64,000 nucleotides of DNA, from positions 1,495,501 through 1,559,500 of the forward strand of contig NC_135245.1 of NCBI RefSeq assembly GCF_947623445.1. Reading direction: 5' to 3'. The translations under genes and the position numbers were made by a program. Source of the DNA: Clavelina lepadiformis. Its lineage: Eukaryota > Chordata > Ascidiacea > Aplousobranchia > Clavelinidae. Below the pieces are notes generated by a model. The model saw only the letters and a list, made by a program, of their open reading frames with translations. It did no database searches and was not told where the DNA came from. Positions 38,001 to 47,017 of this stretch are shown in pieces; position 1 is the stretch's first letter; each line of letters begins with the position of its first letter.

Positions 38001-39486
38001 TTCAGGTCTAGGTGAAACAAGAAAATTAGTTAGCGTTTCAAAGGACAAAGAATGCGACTTGGTGGCTGATTGTCTCGATTACGCTGATGAAAAGAACTGC
38101 AGCACAGACACACATTTTTATTGCGAAAATGGAAAACCGCTTTTTGTTCCGAGGACAAGAGTAGTCGACGGTAAACCGGATTGTGACGACCAGTCGGATG
38201 AGTGTCCTGAATCTTACTTCGTGCAAACCGGTATCTCGTCAAGGGAAGAACTCATCAAGCTGCTCGCGTTTCGAATTCTTATCTGGTTCATGGCGTTGTG
38301 CGCTCTCGTTGGTAACGCTCTTGTTGCAATTTGGACCATAAGGTCACTGGACTTTAAATCGTTCGGATCCTCAGGGAAGTCAAGTGTTGGAAAAGTGAAC
38401 AAACTACTGATTTTGAACCTGTCCGTATCGGATTTTCTCATGGGCATCGCCCTGCTTATAATCGTTATTGAAACTGTGATATTTTCTGGTAAATATTGCT
38501 TGAACGATAAACCTTGGCGGAGTGGACAAACCTGCCAGTTAATTGGAGTATTAGTCGCTTTGTCAAGTGAAACTTCCGTGCTGACCTTGGTTTGTCTTGC
38601 TAGTTATCGTCTGTACACCATATACTGGCCTTACCAAAGTCGGTTTGTAAGGCTACGCGTGTTGGCAATCTGGTTGTTAATCGTCTGGTGTACTTCGCTT
38701 GCGGTTGCAGTTTTGCCATTGGCCGCTTCACTGTCACGTGATATGATTACTAGTATGTGGATCGAAAACAACAAATTCTTTCTCACTGATATTCTTTCGT
38801 TTTCTGACTTGAAGAAATTTGCTCAAAGGATCACAATTTTGAAAGGAGTGAATTCATCACAACATTTACCGAATGATTGGTATGGTTTGGTAGATTATCT
38901 AACCATAACTTTCCCGGACGAAGCACCAAAAGTAAAAGCATATTTCGGTTATTACGGTTCAAGTGGTTTGTGTATTCCTAGGTTTTACAGAACCACAGGA
39001 GACACGTCTGATATCAACACTTTGTCATCGGTTGTGATCACTTTTAACTTTGTGGCGATGGTCTACATTGCTGCTTGCTACACAGCTGTGTTCAAGCGAA
39101 CGACAAAACAGCGAGTTGGCCAAAGCAACTCAGAAGCACAACAACGCAGACAACGGCACACACAACGAAAGATCACCGCTCTTATATTAACCGACATGTG
39201 TTGTTGGCTTCCTATTTGCATCATGACGTTTCTAAGCATGGCGGGTATGTCATTGGAACCTGCAGCTTATGCCGCATCGGCGGTGATATTACTCCCGATC
39301 AACAGCTCAATCAACCCGATCATATACACGGATGTGATTCCTCGACTCGTGAAAGCGTTTAAAGCAAATTGTGCCAGGGTCAAATACTCACAAAAGAAAA
39401 ACCGAAAAAGATTGAAAGAAGTTTCCCAAACTTCAAACCAGAGTGCACCAAACACGAAAACGGCCCAAGCCTCCTCTGTTTTGTGA
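35022..39486 (+). CDS. LDLa-repeat rhodopsin-class receptor, copy A (relaxin-receptor-type 7TM)
   Basis: Exons are 35022-35079, 35286-35432, 35552-35680, 35909-37187, 37389-37488, 37644-37839 and 38006-39486; all phases match, giving 1129 residues. A signal peptide (MLHIIIKISPAILFVTFYQG) is followed by about 14 LDLa-like cysteine modules (e.g. RCIPTSYLCDGIDHCGDC, CNDGTDE, CDDQSDEC). Exon 7 holds the seven helices: TM1 IWFMALCALVGNALVAIW, TM2 with NLSVSDFLMG, TM6 TDMCCWLPICIMTFL and TM7 LLPINSSINPIIYT. The TM6-TM7 region is closest to relaxin receptors and snail GRL101. The DRY motif after TM3 reads SYR. No leucine-rich repeats are present, unlike RXFP and GRL101. It is likely a plasma-membrane receptor; its ligand is unknown. 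Intron 6 uses a GC donor. Confidence 0.93.
37840..38005 (+). other. GC-AG intron in receptor copy A
   Basis: The donor is G|GCAAGT and the acceptor TTTTCAG. Only this donor keeps phase 1 into exon 7, which begins GTCTAGGTGAAACAAG. The matching intron of copy B (48644-48493) also begins GCAAGT, so the non-canonical donor predates the duplication. GC donors typically need a strong GCAAGT consensus, as seen here. Confidence 0.75.
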
Positions 39487-39679
39487 AACTTTTCAACCTT
39501 TTTCACCGAAACAGGTTTTAGGTTAGCAAAGCCTATTGTACATTGAATAACTGTTTTCACGGACATCGCGTATTACTCCTACCTGGGTAGTAAGAATATG
39601 GGTTGCACTTCACTCCTATATTTTATTCAGATATACTATTCGTTTTGTGTGTCATAAGCTTGTTTCATTTGAGGATTGT

Positions 39680-39685
39680 AATAAA
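39680..39685 (+). promoter_or_regulatory. Poly(A) signal of receptor copy A
   Basis: AATAAA, about 195 bases after the stop codon. The same signal is kept in copy B (TTTATT at 46819-46824). Confidence 0.6.
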
Positions 39686-40188
39686 GTATCTTTTGTCATA
39701 ACGCACTTTGTGTTTTAACGTAGAAGTCTTTGGTGATAATTCCGTAATCAAAGTGATTTCTTAAGCTCTAATCCATCAAAAGTGTTTCGTGTTTTTATTG
39801 TGTAATTACATTTCACCTTTCAACATTTTAAAGATGTTTAGAAGACAGCACACTAACCGCTTGGTGGTATATTTTTTCTATCTAATATTAGATTTAACCA
39901 AATTTTATCAATTAATGCATCACCGTATTAGTTTTTTGTCAGTAATTTTAACAATAATATCCCATACTAAGTAACGTGAGCGAACCAAACATTGATCGAA
40001 TTTGAAGGAATAGTAACTGTTCCTACTAGCAGTATTTAGGCATTAGAACTACAAAGGTATAGAAATATTGACTACGATTTCAATGTAATATGTTGCTGTG
40101 CATAGTTTTGGCGCATGACAATAATTCTTTAACGTCTTGTGATGCGTTGCTAACGTGCTTGACAGTACTTTATAACAGCAGGTGTATT

Positions 40189-40219
40189 GTAATCAAAGTG
40201 ATTTCTTAAGCTCTAATCC
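40189..40219 (+). repeat. Templated 31-bp insertion (copy of 39744-39774)
   Basis: The segment starting GTAATCAAAGTGATTTCTTA is an exact 31-bp copy of 39744-39774. It sits between two copies of AGTACTTTATAACAGCAGGT. The equivalent place in arm B (about 46330) has a single AGTACTTTATAACAGCAGGT and no insertion. It looks like filler DNA from error-prone repair in arm A only. Confidence 0.75.
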
Positions 40220-40610
40220 TAGTACTTTATAACAGCAGGTGTATTATAAGTGCATAGTCATACAGCTTATACCGAAGTTGCAAAAATATTCCAGAACTTC
40301 AAAGTTGTATCGTTTTTTGAAATTTATTTCAATGTTCTGTCACCGCTAAACGTCATTTGCAGAGGAAACATCAACGTTGCCTTTTAACTGCTGTCTGTAC
40401 GGATACCCTGAATGACGTCAGCATTAAGCATACATGTTTGAAAATATCATGTAATGACGCAAACGGGAAGTTCTGGCGAATGTTCAACCGAAACTTTCTA
40501 ATTTATCTACGCGCCAATTGCTAAGGTTATTCTTACACTAAAAACAACAACGACCATACTGCCCTCTGATTAGTCTAAACAGATGTTTCGTGACCTGCTA
40601 TACATTAGAG

Positions 40611-40754
40611 TCAGGAGTCGGCAACCTTTCGTATGCAGTGTGCCAGTTTATGAATAATGTCAAAATATCAACAACTCGCGTGCCAAACATTTTGTAAGGC
40701 ATTTTCTACATTTTCTTAAGGTGATATAACGTGCACGGGGGTTGCCGACCTCTG
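40611..40754. mobile_element. Small hAT-type MITE in arm A
   Basis: The element is 144 bp. The ends are imperfect inverted repeats sharing TCGGCAACC (40618-40626 and GGTTGCCGA at the right end). It is flanked by CATTAGAG (40603-40610) and CATTAGAC (40755-40762), an 8-bp target duplication with one mismatch. It is absent from arm B, which holds a footprint instead (45943-45959). Confidence 0.8.
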
Positions 40755-40762
40755 CATTAGAC

Positions 40763-41010
40763 TTTCAACAGTGCCATAGAAATGTTACTTATTGACACGC
40801 CTTCCACACACCGCCCTCGCTTTCAGCTCTGTTGTGGATGATTCCTCGTTTTACACCCAACTACTGCACGGGTCTGGTCTTTGCATTTTATGGATTGGTA
40901 GATCCCTAGATAGTTGTGGATATGGTATTGCACACAGAGGTAAATTAGACCCTACATGCCAGATTGCACACAGAAAAGTCAAGCTTTGCTACAGATGAAA
41001 TGTGGAAACC
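40763..41010. repeat. Dispersed repeat in receptor 3' flank
   Basis: Starts around GACACGCCTTCCACACACCG. Paired with about 45680-45935 in arm B, and a diverged relative lies at about 43775-43960 (shared ACGCCCTCGCTTT and TGATTCC). It probably belongs to one interspersed family together with the repeat at 40505-40600. No termini were defined. Confidence 0.5.
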
Positions 41011-41116
41011 TGTAAAAGCAAAGGTGTTATGACCCGTTACATCACTTTTGAAAATTTGAGTTTTACTCGTATTAAATTTAAAAGGTATTTTCATTGTAAA
41101 GATTGTACTGTAAGCC

Positions 41117-41369
41117 AGGGCTTCTCAAACTTTTTAGTTCTGCGACTCCTTGATAGGTAGCCTACAAGTGAAAGATAAACGTCTAATTACAGACATCAAG
41201 TGGTGTTTTTGTTTCTGGCAAAATCATACAAATGCACACAATCCAACAAAATACAGTAGCTGTAGTCTACCGTAATAAAAGAACCACGTAATGGCGATAG
41301 CAAAGCGAATAAAAAATTAACAACAGATAATTCAATAATTGAATTTGTTTCACGACCCTAAAATTTCTC
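41117..41369. mobile_element. hAT-like MITE, truncated at arm A breakpoint
   Basis: Begins AGGGCTTCTCAAACTTTTTA, matching the right end of the whole copy at 45261-45578. It ends abruptly within CACGACCCTAAAATT, where third-copy receptor sequence starts. About 58 bases of its far end are missing compared with arm B. Confidence 0.75.
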
Positions 41370-41671
41370 TTATATTAATCGACATGTGTTGTTGGCTTCC
41401 TATTTGCATCATGACGTTTCTAAGCATGGCGGGTATGTCATTGGAACCTGCAGCTTACGCCGCATCAGCCGTGATATTACTACCGATCAAAAGCTCAATC
41501 AACCCGATCATATACACGGATGTGATTCCTCGACTCGTGAAAGCGTTTAAAGCAAAGTGTGCCAAGGTTTCACGGAAAAATAACCGAGGAAAAATGATCG
41601 AAGTTTCTCAAACCACAAAATTAACTGTGCAATCTAAAGAATCCATAGCTCATGTTTCTTCTCCTCTGTGA
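41370..41671 (+). pseudogene. Third receptor copy, 3' fragment only
   Basis: About 100 residues matching TM6 to the C-terminus of copies A and B: DMCCWLPICIMTFLSMAG, LLPIKSSINPIIYT and PRLVKAFKAKCAK. It then has its own diverged tail ending HVSSPL and a stop at the same place. It starts abruptly at CTCTTATATTAA, fused to a truncated MITE, so an apparent in-frame start (MNLFHDPKI) is chimeric. The coding part is very similar to A and B, while its 3' flank (41672-42810) is clearly more diverged. That suggests an older copy whose coding part was kept similar by conversion or selection before truncation. Confidence 0.85.
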
Positions 41672-42810
41672 AGTTTTAAATGTTTAGCGAAGAGTCAGAT
41701 TTGCAAGAACCCAATTGAGATTCGATGACTGTTCTAGTGAACATCTCGCGTTACTCCCAACTATGTTTAAAATACCGTCTGAATGTCACTTATGTTATGT
41801 TCGGAAACATTTTATTGTAACAATTTGTGTATTACATTTCATTTATTAATTATAACTTGTAACATGGCGCGAACGATCATCAGATTACTTGTTGGGTATT
41901 TAACACACGAATCTTTCGCGATCGTTCCATTTCCAGAGTAGTACATTAGTAGTACAAGTACATTCAATATGTTACAGGAATGCATCAGTTAACGTTTAAG
42001 TTGCTTCACGTCTTTGAAAATGTTTTCAATGTTTTAGCCACGTCAACGTGCAGCTAATTTCCTTAGTGCCGTGAATCACTGTTTGGTTTTGTTACAAAAT
42101 TCTTTTCTAGGGAAGCAGCAAAAGACGAACGCTTACACTCGTTGGGTACTTAACGTGTTGTAATCTTCAGGGATCACTTCGTTGCCATTGTAATTGTTTT
42201 ATTCATTCCATGAAAACAGTTTGGTTTTGTTTTCTTTTCACTATGTTACTCGGCGATACCTTGGTATGGATATTTGCTTTCTTTGTCATTCATTTCCTCG
42301 TTACAGGCAAAGTTAGAAGTTGTTTGAAATTTGGCGATGTTTTATGTGGCGTTAAATTACGGTCAACTCAAATTAGAAAAGATAATGTAATTATACAACA
42401 TGCAAATAATTATACGTAAAACATGAGTTTATACAAAAAAAAAACAAAAGAATAAAAAGAGAATTAACACGAGCCAGCAGTGAACCTGCACTGACGAAAG
42501 CATCTGTTGAACCGTTTCGTTAAAGATAAAATTAAAATTAATAGCAGCAGATATCTTATATTTACATGCAACATATTCCGAAGTGACACGCAAACATATG
42601 CAAGTCAACTTCAAAGTTGCGTCAATTCTTTGAAAATTGTTTCAATGTTTTCGTCGCCGCAAAACGTCATTTTCAGAGAAAGCTTCAACGTCGTCCTTTT
42701 AACTTAAACTGCAGTCTGTGCGGGTACGCTGAATGACGTAAGCATACTTGATGTGAAATATCACGTGATGATGGGAACGGGGAAGTTCTGGCAAATGTTC
42801 AACCGGAACT
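41672..42810 (+). repeat. Diverged third copy of receptor 3' flank
   Basis: Resembles 39487-40500 in the same direction. Shared landmarks include AACTGTT...GAACATCTCGCGT...TTACTCC near 41730-41760. At 42605-42810 there are ACTTCAAAGTTG, GTTTCAATGTT, AACGTCATTT, CTGTCTGTGC, GCTGAATGACGT and AAGTTCTGGC. Identity is much lower than between arms A and B. It ends at about 42810, where IAP exon sequence begins on the other strand. Confidence 0.7.
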
Positions 42811-43366
42811 CTTCGTTGCCTGGCGTGGGCTGGTCTGGCTGCATTTCGGAATTGTGCCACCACGTCTTCCACAAAAGTGATGCCTTTGTGTCGGAGAACG
42901 TATTCGCAACTGCAGATCAACGAGATTTTACTACAGTGAAGTTTACTAAACGAGCCTAATGCATTTGACTGGCTAATCGTTACTGTTTAGCGTTAATGAT
43001 ATGTCATGGATATCGGATTTTTATTCGTTGTTTTAAGATCACACTTTCCAGCAAATTCATAACACGTCACGTGCTGTCACTGTGCACGTCACAAGTTACT
43101 GTACTTTATTTTTCCCTACTTACTTAGGAAACCATTTTGCATGTTCTATCCACGGGTCTTCGTTTAGGTTCCATCGGTGCAGGACTCCGTTGCAGTAGAA
43201 GCACTTTACTTTGTCGCCTTCTCTCAAATAAAGGAAACCAGCTTCGGCGAGCTCTCTTCGTGACGCCAAAATATGGTTAGGCCACTCACGAAAAGTAGTA
43301 CATCGACTCTCTATGGAGCACATCGCCGGACTGCAAGGGTCGAAACACGGGAAGAGCTCTTCATTT
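42699..43366 (-). pseudogene. Truncated IAP gene: BIR domain fused to receptor-flank sequence
   Basis: Two exons are visible, 43366-43124 and 42909-42699, with GCTTGCAG and TCTGCAG acceptors and an AA|GTAAG donor. The first encodes a BIR domain: TTFREWPNHI, GFLYLREGDKVKCFYCNG, then EDPWIEHAKWFPK. The second supplies the last zinc cysteine (CEYVLRHKG). It parallels exons 3-4 of the whole gene at 62140-63807. After about 100 bases the second exon crosses into receptor 3' flank DNA (about 42810) and stays open for about 37 more codons to a stop at 42699. UBA and RING parts are missing. Upstream exons were not identified. It could be a dead remnant or a transcribed BIR-only chimera. A BIR with all four zinc ligands (CxxC, H, C) is intact. 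Confidence 0.8.
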
Positions 43367-43369
43367 CTG

Positions 43370-45260
43370 CAAGCAATGATGCAATGCTTGTTGATTATTT
43401 TAGGCCTTTTACCTTTACCATAAAACAAAAACTTCGCTTATACGAAATGCATTTTGGTGGTGACTTATATACAACCCGCCACAGATATGCTAAATTTGAA
43501 AACAACCGATATTACTTTCAATCTACTTTGCGAACAGCAGCTTAACAAACAATTAACTATTAGTTTTTTCCTTACCCGCCGCTCTCTTGGTTGATAGAGG
43601 AAGTTCTGCCGGATGTTTCTATTATATTCATGACGAAAATGTTGTATCGTCAGGTTCGATAGAATACAACTGATAATAATTATTCGACGACTAACTGAAG
43701 ACAACTTTAAAAAAACTCGAATTAAAACAGAAGTTTCCTGTGCTCTCCAGTAAGCTTGCTGTTTATGTAACTGTTGCCAACAGTGACTGCCAGGCTTTTA
43801 TACACAACGCCCTCGCTTTTTCGTAGCTCTTAAGTAGGTGATTCCCCGCTTTTTGAGCGACTGAACGAGCCCAGTCACAGGAGGCCTTTGTTTGGCGATG
43901 TTGTAATTCGATTGTTATTGGTTCCCCTTGTTGCGTCATCGCTTTCACAGCTGTCACCCCGAACGAGCGAATGTCGTTCTCGCATAATTAGCTGGTATGA
44001 TATTCCCTTAGTCAGCACCGAATGGAAAGTTTGTTTAATAAGATGGAGTGTTATTATTATTGTGTAAATCGATCTTGGACGTTTATTTTTAACGGCTTGT
44101 GCCATTGACTAATTTGGACGGAGATCCCCTTGGCTACGACGAGGCGTTTTCGATGACATAGACAGTACATAACAAAAGAATCCTCCAAGGTAGTTTTCAT
44201 TTGCCCCAGCTGGAACTTTCCACGCGCATCCACGCCCTACAAATCATGCCCAAATCACGTTGTGACATGATCTTCATTAAACTAATTCTTTTGTTTTTAT
44301 ATGATGTTAATGAAAGTGTGGACAGCACGCCTCAAAAAACTGTGCTTGCGAAAAGATTGCGCAACTTCAAAGTTTGTTTGTTAGATGTTTCAATTGCTTT
44401 GATTAATTATTTGTCCTTACTGTGTGTAATCGATTGATAAATCCGCAACGTAACCCGTGTAAATCCTATCGATCGCCTTTGTTTTGATGGCGATGAATAA
44501 CAACGGCACACTTAAAGCGTTTTATTCGAGACATCGACAAGTGTGGATACAATAGCAGGGCACAAGCGGCCACTGATGTTTTCTATAGTTTTGGTATTTT
44601 TTCGCAACGATTAGTTTGTTATGTTGCAATAATTTATAAAGACCGTTAATAATAGCTCTTTGTAAGCATCACGCTGATCCGCGGCGACAACAGAAGTATC
44701 AATCGTACAACAAGAAATCCAACAGCGCCAGCCTATATGACGTTACCAGTAGGCTGTTACTGTTAGTATACGGCCTACATCTGTTTTATTTGTGATTTCA
44801 GGAGAGCCTTCAGTTTACCGTTTAGGGAATCATTTCGAAAAAATGGTTTACAGGAATTCATTATGAAATTAATATTGTGATTGCAAAATGAAAATTAACA
44901 TTTCCTGTGCCTTGGCCCTAACGCGATTAAAAATACATTTTTTGGTTTTAGAAGAAATGAACACTCTACAAAGAAACTTGTATAAAACCATAGGTTATTT
45001 TCGGCCTACACTTTATTTAAAACAGTTCACCAAAATAGCGCAAGCAAAGCAAACCGCTCTTCGCAGCCAACGTCATGGGTGGACGAGTTTTTGTAAACAA
45101 AATAATCGATAATCTTACGAAATCCAATCTTACGCAGCGCTTTACGCTTCGGGGAGATAAAATGCAAACTGTGCACAGCAACAATAACAAAGTGAGTCAG
45201 CAAACGCGTTGCGCGGTAAACAAAAGTATAGAATAAACACTTGGGTGAGTATGGCCTACA
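43370..45260. other. Palindrome spacer, gene-poor
   Basis: Lies between the truncated IAP gene and arm B. It contains a diverged copy of the dispersed repeat (about 43775-43960). Open frames on both strands have no domain signs. If the truncated IAP gene still has upstream exons they should lie here on the minus strand; none could be matched. Confidence 0.45.
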
Positions 45261-45578
45261 CTGCGGGGTTTCCCAAACTTTGGGGCGCGACCCGGTTTGG
45301 TGTCGCATGATGTAATTTTAGGGTCGTGAAACACATTCAATTTTAATAAATTGAATTATATTTTGTTAATATTGTATTCGCTTTGCTATTGCCATTACGT
45401 GGTTCTTTTATTACGGTAGACTACAGCTACTGTATTTTGTTGGATTGTGTGCATTTGTAAATTTGCCAGAGACAAAAACACCACTTGATGTCTGTAATTA
45501 GAAGTTTATTGTTTTAATATCTTTCACTTGTAGGCTACCTATCAAGGAGTCGCAGAACTAAAAAGTTTGAAAAACCCT
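45261..45578. mobile_element. hAT-like MITE, whole copy at inner end of arm B
   Basis: The element is 318 bp. Imperfect terminal repeats are CTGCGGGGTTTCCCAAACTT at the left and the complement of AAAAAGTTTGAAAAACCCT at the right. It is flanked by a perfect 8-bp duplication GGCCTACA (45253-45260 and 45579-45586). GGCGCGACCC and GAGTCGC lie just inside the ends. No coding capacity. The pairing part of arm B begins inside it, at about 45319. Confidence 0.8.
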
Positions 45579-45942
45579 GGCCTACAGTACAATCTTTACA
45601 ATGAAAATATCTTTTAAATTTAAGATGAGTAAAACTCAAATTTTCAAAAGTGTTTTAACGGGTCATAACAGCTTTGCTTTTACAGGTGTCCACGTTTCAT
45701 CTGTAGCAAAGCTTGACTTTCTTGTGTGCAATCTGGCATGTAGGGTAACTCTAATTTACCTCTGTGTGCAATACCATATCCACAACTATACATATCTAGG
45801 TATCTACCAATCCATAAAATGCCAAGTCCAGACCCGTGCAGTCGCTGGGTGTAAAACGAGGAATCATCCACTACATAACTGAAAGCGAGGGCGGTGTGTG
45901 GAAGGCGTGTCAATAAGTAAGATTTCTATGGCACTGTTGAAA

Positions 45943-45959
45943 GTCTAATCATTCTAACG
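45943..45959. other. Transposon excision footprint in arm B
   Basis: Read on the minus strand the site is CGTTAGAATGATTAGAC, two near copies of the target duplication (CATTAGAG / CATTAGAC in arm A) separated by a couple of altered bases. This is the typical scar of hAT excision at the place where arm A still holds the MITE. Confidence 0.75.
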
Positions 45960-47017
45960 TATAGCAGGTCACAAAACATCTGTTTAGACTAATCAGAGAG
46001 CAGTATGGTCGTTGTTGTTTTTAGTGTAAGAATAACCCTAGCAATTGACGCGTAGGTAAATTAGAAAGTTCCGGTTGAACATTCGCCAGAACTTCCCGTT
46101 TGCGTCATTACATGATATTTTCAAATCATGTATGCTTGAAGCTTACGTCATTCAGGGTATCCTCACAGGCAGCAGTTAAAAGGCAACGTTGATGTTTCCT
46201 CTGCAAATGACGTTTAGCGGTGACAGAACATTGAAATAAACTTCAAAAAACGATACAACTTTGAAGATCTGGAATATTTTTGCAACTTCGGTATAAGCTG
46301 TATGACTATGCACTTATAATACACCTGCTGTTATAAAGTACTTTCAAGTACGTTAGCAATGCATCACAAGACGTTAAAGAATTATTGTCATGCGCCAAAA
46401 CTACGCACAGCAACGTATTACATTGAAATCGTAGTCAATATTTCTACACCTTTGTAGTTCTAATGCCTAAATACTGCCAGGGGGAACAGTTACTATTCGT
46501 TCGAATTCGATCAATGTTTGGTCCGCTCACGTTACTTAGTATGGGATATTATTGTTAAAATTACTGACAAAAACTAATACGGTGAAACAATAATTGATAA
46601 AATTTGGTTAAATCTAATATTAGATAGAAAAATATACCACCAAGCGGTTGGTGTGCTGTGTTCTAAACATCTTTAAAATGTTGAAAGGTGAAATGTAATT
46701 ACACAATAAAAGCACGAAACACTTTTCATGGATTAGAGCTTCAGAAATCACTTTGATTAGGGAAGTATCACCAAAGACTTCTACGTTAAAACACAAAGTG
46801 CGTTATGACGAAAGATACTTTATTACAATCCACAAATGAAACAAGCTTATGACACAGAAAAGGAATAGTATATCTGAATAAAATATAAGAGTGAAGCGCA
46901 ACCCGTAATCTTACTACCCAGGTAGGAGTAATACGCGATGCCCATGAAAACAGTTATTCAATATACAATAGGTTTTGCTAACCTAAAACCTGTTTCGGTG
47001 GAAAAGGTTGAAAGGTT

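Larger units (their letters stand above)
35888..41369 (+). repeat. Left arm of large inverted duplication
   Basis: Pairs with about 50655-45319 in reverse orientation. It contains receptor exons 4-7 and about 1.9 kb of 3' flank. High similarity starts a few bases before exon 4 (shared TTTATGAGCAG). It is interrupted by unrelated or diverged introns 4-6, and resumes from exon 7 to about 41369. There the arm stops inside a hAT-like MITE and joins a third receptor fragment. Confidence 0.9.
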
